Part shown: piece by piece, positions 1-8,534 of the stretch
How positions within the stretch are numbered: position 1 is the stretch's first letter
How the letters are laid out: the number at the start of each line of letters is the position of its first letter
Assembly (NCBI RefSeq): GCF_020911885.1
Contig: NZ_CP087132.1
Span: 3,472,001 to 3,536,000 of the forward strand
Direction of reading: 5' to 3'
Length of the DNA: 64,000 nucleotides
Source of the DNA: Flavobacterium acetivorans
GTDB lineage: Bacteria; Bacteroidota; Bacteroidia; Flavobacteriales; Flavobacteriaceae
Notes under the pieces: generated by a model
What the model saw: the letters and a program-made list of their open reading frames with translations, nothing else
What the model was told of the DNA's origin: nothing
Databases searched by the model: none
Made by a program: the position numbers and the translations under genes

Positions 1-1433
1 AGGTTAGTTATCTAAAATTCCAGATTGAACAGTTCAAAAGAGCAATGTACGGTTCTAAGAAAGAACGTTTCATCGCCAGTGAAAATCCGGAGCAATTAGC
101 CATTCCTTTTGAAATCGATGAGCAAGAAGTAGCACAAGCCGTTGAATCGGTAAAAGAGCAAATCACTTACGAACGCGAAAAAGCAAGCAAAAAGCATCAA
201 GGCCGTATGGCTTTACCATCGCACCTTGCGGTAAACGAAATCATTTTGGAACCGACTGAAAATGTAGAAGGATTGAAATGCATTGGTCAGGAAATTACTG
301 ATGAATTGGAATATACTCCCGCAAAATTGTTCATCAACCGTTACATCCGAAATAAATATGTTGCCCCGGTGGATGAAAAAGGAAACCAGCAAGTCAAAAT
401 TGCCTCTCTCGATTTTCGTCCGATTCCAAAATGTATTGCTGGAACCCATCTTTTGACTCAAATCATCACCGATAAGTTTGTGGATCACCTTCCGCTTTAC
501 CGACAGATACAGCGATTTTCAAGAGAAGGAGTCGATATACCTTCTTCTACGGTCGATTCATGGGTAAGATTAGTATCCCAATTACTTCGACCCTTGTACG
601 AATGTCACCGACAGCATACGCTGAAAAACGGTTATCTTCAGGCGGATGAATCCCCAATAAAAGTACAGGACACAGATAAAAAAGGCGCAACACATACTGG
701 ATTTATGTGGGTGTATCACGCGCCTATACCCAAAAGTGTGTATTTTGATTATCGAAAAGGACGCGGCAGCGAAGGCCCTTTGGAAATGTTAAACGATTTT
801 GTAGGTTATCTTCAAACCGATGGTTATGGAGTATATCCGCAATTTGCACTCAAAGAAAACGTCACACAGATAGCTTGTTGGGCACATGCGCGCCGTTATT
901 TTGAAAAAGCATTGGATTATAACAAAGCAAATGCTTCGCACGTGATGTTGCTTATCCAAAAGCTATATGAAATTGAACGAAAAGCCACTTCTGAAAACTT
1001 TTCAATCCAGGAAAAATATGCTTTAAGATTAAAAGAATCACATCCCTTACTTAACGAAATAGGGAACTACATTGCAGTGCAGTCAAAATTAGAATTACCC
1101 AAAAGTCCGCTGGGCAAGGCCTACAATTATTGCTTGAAACGTTGGGACAGTTTGATGGCTTATCTAAAAGACGGAAATCTGCATATTGACAACAATCAGG
1201 TTGAAAATACCATTCGACCCTTGGCCTTGGGAAGAAAAAATTATCTTTTTGCAGGTTCACACCAAGCTGCAAAGGATATTGCCATGTATTATTCGTTTTT
1301 TGCCAGCTGCAAGAAAAATAATATCAATCCATCCAAATGGCTACATCATGTCCTTGAAAATATCAACGACACCAAATCTTCAGAACTTCACAATCTTCTT
1401 CCTCAATACTTCAATCAGAATTTATTGGATTGA
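1..1433 (+). CDS. tnpC: IS66-family transposase (TnpC), 5' end cut by window edge
   Basis: DDE transposase of the IS66 family. The first ATG in the window is at 45, but the frame stays open to base 3 and the upstream residues (VSYLKFQIEQFKRA) continue smoothly into YGSKKERF, the usual IS66 N-terminal helix, so the true start lies outside the window. Counting from the ATG at 45, the catalytic acids are D201 (YLQADES), D259 (LQTDGYG) and E387 (NNQVENTIRPLALGRKN). The last is followed by the IS66 C-terminal motif YLFAGS. A leucine-zipper/Zn-binding N-terminus and the accessory genes tnpA and tnpB would be expected upstream and cannot be seen here. The frame is intact to its stop, so the element may be active. 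Family assignment is near certain; completeness is unknown. Confidence 0.93.
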   Translation, partial: VSYLKFQIEQFKRAMYGSKKERFIASENPEQLAIPFEIDEQEVAQAVESVKEQITYEREKASKKHQGRMALPSHLAVNEIILEPTENVEGLKCIGQEITDELEYTPAKLFINRYIRNKYVAPVDEKGNQQVKIASLDFRPIPKCIAGTHLLTQIITDKFVDHLPLYRQIQRFSREGVDIPSSTVDSWVRLVSQLLRPLYECHRQHTLKNGYLQADESPIKVQDTDKKGATHTGFMWVYHAPIPKSVYFDYRKGRGSEGPLEMLNDFVGYLQTDGYGVYPQFALKENVTQIACWAHARRYFEKALDYNKANASHVMLLIQKLYEIERKATSENFSIQEKYALRLKESHPLLNEIGNYIAVQSKLELPKSPLGKAYNYCLKRWDSLMAYLKDGNLHIDNNQVENTIRPLALGRKNYLFAGSHQAAKDIAMYYSFFASCKKNNINPSKWLHHVLENINDTKSSELHNLLPQYFNQNLLD

Positions 1434-1465
1434 TGTAGTTGCTGGGGTGGATACTGTTCTTTAAA
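1..1465 (+). mobile_element. Right part of an IS66-family insertion sequence
   Basis: The transposase frame ends at 1433. The short non-coding tail after it (about 1434-1465, including the GC-richer stretch TGCTGGGGTGGATACTG at 1440-1456) probably holds the right terminal inverted repeat. The left end is outside the window, so the repeat and target duplication cannot be verified. The right boundary is therefore approximate. The shared terminator at 1497-1525 is taken to be host sequence. Confidence 0.5.
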
Positions 1466-1496
1466 CAACTTTAAGAAAGTATAAAAAACTATAAAT

Positions 1497-1525
1497 AAAC
1501 CCCGAAAGTATAGCTTTCGGGGTTT
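1497..1525 (-). terminator. Rho-independent terminator of the adhesin gene, probably bidirectional
   Basis: A perfect 12-bp stem (AAACCCCGAAAG with CTTTCGGGGTTT) closes a 5-nt loop. It sits 55 bp past the adhesin stop codon and is also downstream of the transposase on the other strand, so it can insulate both. Confidence 0.85.
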
Positions 1526-1579
1526 AATCTTACTACCTAATCCTTACTCTATATTTTATAGGATTAGAAATTAATACTA

Positions 1580-4500
1580 CTATTCTGAAGACATTACTTT
1601 TTTAGAACTGCTACCTCTATCAGTAGTCAATTTTACAATAAAAACTTGCTCTTGTCCTCTATTCACATTGAGATCAAGCATGACATTTTTATTTAAGTAA
1701 CTATTAGTGTCATTTTTAGAATACACTAGATTCCCTTGTGTATTAAACACTTCAATTTTCACGTCAGACTGATAATCAAAATCATATCTAATGGTCAGTT
1801 GATCTTTGAACGGAACTGGACTAGCGGTAAAACCAGCAAGTTCTGTACTAGAAAGCGATGATTGTTCTCCTTTAGGACATTCGGGAACATCCCAACCGAT
1901 GAATATAGCACATTCGTCAAATACTTCATTAATAGCGCCAACAGCACCAGCAATATCAGATAATGATGCACCGCCCTCAGAGTTTTTAATGCCGTCAGCA
2001 TTAGCTAAGGCACGATTTGCTAAGTCTAACAATCCGGCAACTGTTTTATCACCATTAATAGCATTAATAACAGCAGCACTGAATGTTCTACGAGTATACT
2101 CATTTACAGTTGGCACCCAAATATCGCCTTCATAATGACCACAAACTCTTGCTTTCGGAATATCAGATCCACATCCGCCATCAGGTTTGGCTGTTGCCAA
2201 AGTACCTGCTTGCAATACAAAACTGCCTAAATCAGACGGACTGGTTATATTTACATTCAATGCCATAGCAATGGTTTGAGAAAGAAGTACGTTGTTGATT
2301 CGGCCATTTTTCAAATAAGAAGCCGGCAATGAACAAATACTTACATTACCTCCATCAAGTTCTCTGGCTTTACCTCCGCCTGGCAATACGCTAATAATAC
2401 AACTAACAGCATCTGGTAAAGACATAGTAACAGTTTGACTGTTTTTACCTATGATAATAGAGCCTCCCGCATTAGTCAATGCCTGAGTAATTAAATTCGC
2501 AGTAGAAATTCCTCCTACTGTTCCGTCACAGTATTTACCTCCAGAATTACCATAAGCTCCTTGTGTATAAGTACATATACCCGCAGCACATGATGGACCT
2601 TCAGCTATTACTTCTGAACCGGATTGTTCACATCCATGGGCATCTTTTACGATCCATGAATAACTACCCGCTGCCAGTCCTGAATAAACTTTTGGTGAAC
2701 TTTCTGTTACAAAGCCACCGCCATTAAAGTTCACCATATAAGGAGCTGTACCGCCGCTGAAAGTAAGAGTAACGGAACCGTCAGAATCTCCAAGACAAGT
2801 CACTTCTGTATGAGCATCACTGGCTATAAGAGCGGTAGGTTGTCCTACTGTTTCTGATCCGGATTGCTCACATCCATGAGCGTCTTTAACGATCCATGAA
2901 TAACTACCTGCTGCCAATCCTGAATAAAGTTTAGGAGATGTTTGCGTTACAAATCCGCCACCATTGAAGTTCACCATATAAGGAGCCGTACCGCCACTGA
3001 AAGTAACAGTAACTGAACCATCAGTTCCTCCATTACAACTTACATCAACATGAGCATCACTAGCGGTAAGAGCGGTAGGCTGTCCTACTGTTTCTGATCC
3101 GGATTGTTCACATCCATGAGCGTCTTTTACGATCCATGAATAACTACCTGCTGCCAATCCTGAATAAAGTTTAGGAGATGTTTGCGTTACAAATCCGCCA
3201 CCATTGAAGTTCACCATATAAGGTGCGGTACCGCCACTAAAAGTGACTGTTACTGAACCATCAGTTCCTCCATTACAACTTACATCAACATGAGCATCAC
3301 TAGCCATAAGGGCAGTTGGTTGTCCTACTGTTTCTGAGCCTGACAATTCACATCCGTGATCATCTCTTACAGTCCATGGGTAAGTACCCGCTGCTAGATC
3401 TGAATAAACTTTTGGTGAAGTTTGTGCAGTAAAAGCACCTCCATTAAAGCTCACTGTATAAGGAGTAGTACCATTGCCAAAGGTAATTGTTACACTACCA
3501 TCAGTTCCACCATTACAACTCACGTCAGTATGGGCATCAGTAGCCGTAAGGGCAGTTGGTTGTCCTACTGTTTCTGATCCGGATTGTTCACATCCATGAG
3601 CATCTTTTACTGTCCATGAATAAGTACCTGCTGCCAGCCCTGAATAAAGTTTAGGAGAGCTTTGTGTTACAAATCCACCACCATTAAAATTCACCATATA
3701 AGGAGCTGTACCACCGCTAAAAGTAATAGTGACTGAACCATCAGATCCTCCATTACAATTCACATCGGCATGAGCATCACTGGCTATTAGAGCAGCTGGC
3801 TGTCCAACAGTTTCTGAACCGGCTTGTTCACATCCATGAGCATCTTTTACTGTCCATGAATAAGTACCTGCCGCCAGTCCTGAATAAAGTTTGGGAGAGC
3901 TTTGTGTTACAAATCCACCGCCATTGAAGTTCACCATATAAGGAGCCGTACCACCACTAAAAGTAACTGTTACGGAACCATCTGTTCCTCCATTACAACT
4001 TACATCAACATGAGCATCACTGGCTGCAAGATCAGTTGGTTGACCCACTGTTTCTGAACCGGATTGTTCACATCCATTGGCATCTTTTACAATCCATGAA
4101 TAAGTACCCGCTACCAATCCTGAATAAAGTTTAGGGGAAGTTTGCGTCACAAATCCGCCTCCATTGAAGTTCACCATATAAGGAGCTGTACCACCACTGA
4201 AAGTAACAGTAACGGAACCATCGGCTACTCCATTACAAGATGCATTAGTATGAGCATCACTGGCTGTAAGAGCGGTTGGTTGCCCAACTGTTTCTGAACC
4301 GGTTTGTTCACATCCATGAGCGTCTTTTACTGTCCATGAATAAGTACCGGCTGCCAGTCCTGAATAAAGTTTAGGGGATGTTTGTGTTACAAAACCACCA
4401 CCATTAAAGTTGACCATATAAGGAGCTGTACCGCCACTAAAAGTGACTGTTACTGAACCATCGGCGCCACCATTACAACTCACATCAATATGAGCATCAC

Positions 4501-7372
4501 TGGCGACAAGAGCCGTTGGCTGTCCTACGGTTTCTGAACCGGATTGCTCGCATCCATTGGCATCTTTCACTACCCATGTGTAAGTACCTGCAATAAGTCC
4601 TGAATAAACTTTAGGCGAAGTTTGAGTTGCAAATCCACCGCCGTTAAAGTTCACCATATAAGGAGCCGTACCACCACTAAAAGTAACTGTTACGGAACCA
4701 TCAGTTCCTCCATTACAACTTACATCAACATGAGCATCACTGGCTGCAAGATCAGTTGGTTGACCCACTGTTTCTGAACCGGATTGTTCACATCCATTGG
4801 CATCTTTTACGATCCATGAATAAGTACCCGCTACCAATCCTGAATAAAGTTTAGGGGAAGTTTGCGTCACAAATCCGCCTCCATTGAAGTTCACCATATA
4901 AGGAGCTGTACCACCACTGAAAGTAACAGTAACGGAACCATCGGCTACTCCATTACAAGATGCATTAGTATGAGCATCACTGGCTGCAAGAGCGGTTGGT
5001 TGTCCCACGGTTTCTGAGCCTGACAATTCACAACCATGATCATCTCTCACCGTCCAAGGGTATGTACCCGCTGCAAGTCCTGAATATACTTTTGGTGAAG
5101 TCTGTGCTGTAAAAGCACCTCCATTGAAGCTTACGGTATATGGAGTGCTACCATTAGCAAAAGTAATAGTAACCGTACCATCACTACCTCCATTACAATT
5201 TACATCAGTATGGGCATCAGTAGCTGTAAGTGCCGTTGGCTGTCCTACGGTTTCTGAACCGGATTGCTCGCATCCATTGGCATCTTTCACTACCCATGTG
5301 TAAGTACCTGCAATAAGTCCTGAATAAACTTTAGGCGAAGTTTGAGTTGCAAAACCACCACCGTTGAAGTTGACCATATAAGGACTGGTTCCTCCACTGA
5401 AAGTAACCGTAACGGAACCATCAGATCCTCCGTTGCAAGCTACATTAGTATGAGCATCACTGGCTGCGAGAGCAGTTGGCTCAGTAATGGTTTCAGAACC
5501 TTCAATGATACAACCATTAGCACCTCTTACAATCCAAGGATAAGTTCCAGCTGTAAGACCAGTATATGTTTTTGGCGAAGTTTGAGTTACAAAGCCACCA
5601 CCGTTAAAATTAACTTCATAAGGTGCCGTACCTCCACTAAAAGTTACTGTTACTGAACCGTCTGATCCACCATTACACTTAACATTGACATGAGAATCAC
5701 TGGCTGTTGGTGGCACTTTATCTTCTAAAACGGTTACATAACTTGTAGCAGTACAGCCTGCAAATCCAGGTACCGAAACAACCGCAGCATATACACCACC
5801 TGCAGTAACTAAACGATTTAGATCAGGTTCCGAATCTTCGGCCGGAATCAATGGCCCTATACCGTCATCTTTATTTCCAGGAGTTGGATCCGGTCCATAA
5901 AAAGCAACAGTAGCACCTAGAGGTTTAACTCCCGTAGCAGTAATCGTTGCATCTGGATTAATACAAGTAATAGCACGATCAACATTAATACTTACCTCTG
6001 GTTGAACCGTGTTTCCAAATGGGAACGGCCCAGCAAAATCTTTTTGCTCACTGGTAAAAGAATCAGACTGTCCACCGGCAGAACTACGGGTTTTAACCAA
6101 TAAACTACCTAATACATTGGCACAAGGCCCAGAGCCTGGTCCTTTTCTGTCCAATCCAAAAGCAGTCAGATTAATCCCGATTTCTACATGTTGAAGAATT
6201 TGATAATGATCGAAAAAAGTCGCTGTAGATCCCTCAATAGTTCCCCATGGTGGGCCTAAAGTTGTGTCTTCTGTATTAACTCTTCCAAAAATATTCTCTA
6301 CATCAGCAGGGTCATTGGAAACAATACGTCCATAACCAAAATTTCCGCTTTGCTCTCCTTTTACAAAAGTACCAGGTACCACCGTAAAAGGTCGGCCAGG
6401 CAATGAATTTAAGCCATTAAAAACAGATTCCTCCATCCATACCCTGATTCTAACATCGGGTTTAGATCCTCCTCCTTCATAGTCAATGGAAACGATAATA
6501 GTTCCTGGAACATTGACACTACCGTCAGCATTAAAAGTAAAGGCAGTACGACCTCCATCACTACCAGTATTTCCAAAAGCAGTATCGCCTTGAGTATAAG
6601 TAACCAAAGTTCTGAAGAATTCGAAATCTATATGTTTACTTCCATCAGTAGATCTGAGTGTAGCCGCAGCATAGGCCCACAGCACATCAAAAGGTCTGTC
6701 ATCAATAGGGAAACCCGGATTATCGGCAGGATCATGCGGATTTGTCCCTCTTAAATGCGCCATAACATCAATAATATCATCTTTTTGGGGAACACTTCCA
6801 CTTCCTAGACTCCAGGTAATCGGATTATCTGAATTTTTATCAGCGGTACTGGTAAAAATACTGCTATCACTATTCCCCTGAGCAGAGTTAGTATCCCTGC
6901 CATATACCGAATCAATCCATAAATAACCATCAACTATAGGATAGGGAAATCCCGGAGCTGCAGTGGTTACAGATTGCCCTTTGGTAAAGGAAAAATTATT
7001 ATTGGCTAGAACCGAAGTTCTCAAACCAGCAGCATTAGTTTCATCTATCACACCCTTACCTGTACCTACATAGGTATGATTGAACCAGTCATCGGTATTC
7101 TGACCACCACCAAGATTACCAAACTGCAGCAGATTGGCATAGGCATCGGCCTCAATACCAAAATTGGCCTTGACAGCGGCACCCCCAACAAGCTGTCCAT
7201 AAGTAGTAGTCGTAAAACCAAATACTAAAAGCAGCAATGAACCATAAAAAAAGAGCTTTTTAGAGAACGCATTCGTCCAAAAAAAGCTCGAAAAACCTGC
7301 TTTGAGACAGCAGGAAAAAGCGTACCAGTATTTCAGTACACTTTTAATCGTGTAAAAAATAATATTTTTCAT
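1580..7372 (-). CDS. SprB-like repeat adhesin, T9SS type A cargo
   Basis: Very large secreted surface protein, 1930 residues from the chosen start. The frame is open to an ATG at 7510, but the 46 extra residues look non-secretory. The ATG at 7372 gives a long signal peptide with its hydrophobic core at residues 41-53 and likely cleavage near YGQ (58-60). Residues 60-550 form a globular N-terminal region. Thirteen 80-residue repeats follow at about 554-1593, each of the type SDAH..VSCNGG.DGSVTVTFSGGTAPYMVNFNGG, matching the SprB repeat of flavobacterial gliding adhesins. Then comes a Cys-rich domain (CTYTQGAYGNSGG) and a C-terminal type A sorting domain (FTASPVPFKDQLTIRYDF...GNLVYS) that directs export by the type IX system. 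F. johnsoniae SprB is far larger, so this is a related adhesin, not SprB itself. The role in adhesion or gliding is inferred. Confidence 0.85.
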   Translation of the reverse strand: MKNIIFYTIKSVLKYWYAFSCCLKAGFSSFFWTNAFSKKLFFYGSLLLLVFGFTTTTYGQLVGGAAVKANFGIEADAYANLLQFGNLGGGQNTDDWFNHTYVGTGKGVIDETNAAGLRTSVLANNNFSFTKGQSVTTAAPGFPYPIVDGYLWIDSVYGRDTNSAQGNSDSSIFTSTADKNSDNPITWSLGSGSVPQKDDIIDVMAHLRGTNPHDPADNPGFPIDDRPFDVLWAYAAATLRSTDGSKHIDFEFFRTLVTYTQGDTAFGNTGSDGGRTAFTFNADGSVNVPGTIIVSIDYEGGGSKPDVRIRVWMEESVFNGLNSLPGRPFTVVPGTFVKGEQSGNFGYGRIVSNDPADVENIFGRVNTEDTTLGPPWGTIEGSTATFFDHYQILQHVEIGINLTAFGLDRKGPGSGPCANVLGSLLVKTRSSAGGQSDSFTSEQKDFAGPFPFGNTVQPEVSINVDRAITCINPDATITATGVKPLGATVAFYGPDPTPGNKDDGIGPLIPAEDSEPDLNRLVTAGGVYAAVVSVPGFAGCTATSYVTVLEDKVPPTASDSHVNVKCNGGSDGSVTVTFSGGTAPYEVNFNGGGFVTQTSPKTYTGLTAGTYPWIVRGANGCIIEGSETITEPTALAASDAHTNVACNGGSDGSVTVTFSGGTSPYMVNFNGGGFATQTSPKVYSGLIAGTYTWVVKDANGCEQSGSETVGQPTALTATDAHTDVNCNGGSDGTVTITFANGSTPYTVSFNGGAFTAQTSPKVYSGLAAGTYPWTVRDDHGCELSGSETVGQPTALAASDAHTNASCNGVADGSVTVTFSGGTAPYMVNFNGGGFVTQTSPKLYSGLVAGTYSWIVKDANGCEQSGSETVGQPTDLAASDAHVDVSCNGGTDGSVTVTFSGGTAPYMVNFNGGGFATQTSPKVYSGLIAGTYTWVVKDANGCEQSGSETVGQPTALVASDAHIDVSCNGGADGSVTVTFSGGTAPYMVNFNGGGFVTQTSPKLYSGLAAGTYSWTVKDAHGCEQTGSETVGQPTALTASDAHTNASCNGVADGSVTVTFSGGTAPYMVNFNGGGFVTQTSPKLYSGLVAGTYSWIVKDANGCEQSGSETVGQPTDLAASDAHVDVSCNGGTDGSVTVTFSGGTAPYMVNFNGGGFVTQSSPKLYSGLAAGTYSWTVKDAHGCEQAGSETVGQPAALIASDAHADVNCNGGSDGSVTITFSGGTAPYMVNFNGGGFVTQSSPKLYSGLAAGTYSWTVKDAHGCEQSGSETVGQPTALTATDAHTDVSCNGGTDGSVTITFGNGTTPYTVSFNGGAFTAQTSPKVYSDLAAGTYPWTVRDDHGCELSGSETVGQPTALMASDAHVDVSCNGGTDGSVTVTFSGGTAPYMVNFNGGGFVTQTSPKLYSGLAAGSYSWIVKDAHGCEQSGSETVGQPTALTASDAHVDVSCNGGTDGSVTVTFSGGTAPYMVNFNGGGFVTQTSPKLYSGLAAGSYSWIVKDAHGCEQSGSETVGQPTALIASDAHTEVTCLGDSDGSVTLTFSGGTAPYMVNFNGGGFVTESSPKVYSGLAAGSYSWIVKDAHGCEQSGSEVIAEGPSCAAGICTYTQGAYGNSGGKYCDGTVGGISTANLITQALTNAGGSIIIGKNSQTVTMSLPDAVSCIISVLPGGGKARELDGGNVSICSLPASYLKNGRINNVLLSQTIAMALNVNITSPSDLGSFVLQAGTLATAKPDGGCGSDIPKARVCGHYEGDIWVPTVNEYTRRTFSAAVINAINGDKTVAGLLDLANRALANADGIKNSEGGASLSDIAGAVGAINEVFDECAIFIGWDVPECPKGEQSSLSSTELAGFTASPVPFKDQLTIRYDFDYQSDVKIEVFNTQGNLVYSKNDTNSYLNKNVMLDLNVNRGQEQVFIVKLTTDRGSSSKKVMSSE
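2593..5712 (-). repeat. Thirteen tandem 240-bp repeats within the adhesin gene
   Basis: In-frame units of exactly 240 bp (80 codons) run without spacers. Units 1, 2, 3, 10 and 13 are the most diverged and the rest are near-identical. Units 3 and 10 are a distinct subtype (TPYTVSFNGGAFTAQTSPKVYS, DDHGCELSG). A higher-order 720-bp (three-unit) period is visible: 3961-4260 and 4681-4980 differ at only two positions, and about 4513-4632 nearly matches 5233-5352. This suggests block duplication or unequal recombination. Confidence 0.95.
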
Positions 7373-7580
7373 AGTAATAGTATTTTTATGCCATAAGTTA
7401 TTATTGAGTAGGCGATTGAGAGAATTGAGGTGAACGCTCTTAAAAGAATTTCCTTCATAAAACACCTTATGAAGTATACCATCATCCAAAGGACGGACTA
7501 TTGATTGCATTAGCCCTGAAATCCTTTATCAATCAAAGAGTCATTATTGACAAATGACTTTTAAGGTTAGGAGTGAGCAA

Positions 7581-7797
7581 AAGGTTAAAATAAGCATTTT
7601 CAAACTTGGGGAAGAAAAGCCGCTACAGAAAAGAAAACTTCAAAAAACTCTTGAAGTACACTATCAATCAAAGGACTATTTCAATAGTAAAGAAATTAAA
7701 ATCCTTCTGTCAAAAAATTATAAATAGTAAAACGATTAACATTTTTTAAATAAAGCAGAGAAGGTTAAAAAATAAGTTTCAAAACTTGGGGAAGAAA
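7581..7797 (-). repeat. Duplicated 37-nt upstream motif, 180 bp apart
   Basis: AAGGTTAAAA, then TAAG, then TTTCAAA(A)CTTGGGGAAGAAA occurs at 7581-7617 and again at 7761-7797. The spacing is 180 bp, while the sequence between the copies is not conserved. The copies lie about 210 and 390 bp upstream of the adhesin start, so they are candidate binding sites for a regulator of that gene. Function is inferred from position and conservation only. Confidence 0.55.
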
Positions 7798-8331
7798 CTT
7801 AAAAAATAAATTCACATAGAATCATTGTCTCAAAAGCTCTTTTTTAATGGCAGCTAAAATAGGCTACCCTTTTTTCTGAATTATTAGTTAATCCATAAGG
7901 CCAATTGAACTGTATTTCTATACACTCAAATTTAAGGGTTTAGCAAAAAAAAGAGAAAGGAATTAGGCTAAACAAGACTAAATTCTTTTTTTTACGACAA
8001 AGAACAAGGTACGCTAAGAAAAGCATTACACCAATGAAATATTAACAATAAATATAAGGTTAACTTACTGATAATTAGATTATTAGTATTAATCGTACCG
8101 AGAAAATGTCAATATTAAAATAATGTTAAATTTCTAAAAATTAATTTGATAGATTCTCATTTTTTAACAAAAAAAAATGTTCTTAAAATTAAAAAACATC
8201 CAAAGCGATACATAATTTTAAATTTACTAAATGAACCTCTTTTATTAGTTTTAAAAGTAAAAATCAACGGTTTTAACACCTGTTTACTGTTCTTTTCCAA
8301 AAAAGTGGTCCAACTGTATCAAATGAAAAAA

Positions 8332-8362
8332 AAAAGACCTTTCATTGCTGAAAAGGTCTTTT
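8332..8362 (-). terminator. Terminator hairpin, either strand
   Basis: An 11-bp stem (AAAAGACCTTT with AAAGGTCTTTT) and a 9-nt loop, flanked by A-tract and T-tract. It lies 173 bp past the polyketide synthase stop and is the nearest terminator for that gene. Its stem resembles the icmF terminator at 10155-10182. Confidence 0.7.
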
Positions 8363-8534
8363 GCTGATTTAATAGAGTAACGATCAAAAAAAACAATATG
8401 ATGTTCTTTTTTTAGACTCTAATCTCCGTTTTATTCTTCTTTGTTCTAATTCTTGTTTATGAAATGTTAACTACTTAAAAAACAATCTCTATTGCAATTT
8501 AGTCGCTTTAACAAGCTATATTTTACTTAAAAAA

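Larger units (their letters stand above)
7373..8534. other. Long AT-rich intergenic region upstream of the adhesin
   Basis: About 1.1 kb with no convincing gene. It holds two copies of a 37-nt motif exactly 180 bp apart (7581-7617 and 7761-7797), three copies of a TCAAAGGACTATT-like motif (about 7481, 7528 and 7662), and a terminator at 8332-8362. One TAAATTTG (-7-like on the minus strand, 7927-7934) is present without a well-spaced -33 element. A 73-codon open frame at 8146-8367 runs through the terminator hairpin and is not credible. Confidence 0.7.

Noticed and set aside
7373..7510. Upstream start for the adhesin at 7510
   Set aside because: It would put 46 residues in front of a normal signal peptide, which is not compatible with Sec export.
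8146..8367. 73-codon plus-strand frame
   Set aside because: It is Lys/Leu-rich, runs through the terminator hairpin at 8332-8362, and has no recognisable domain.
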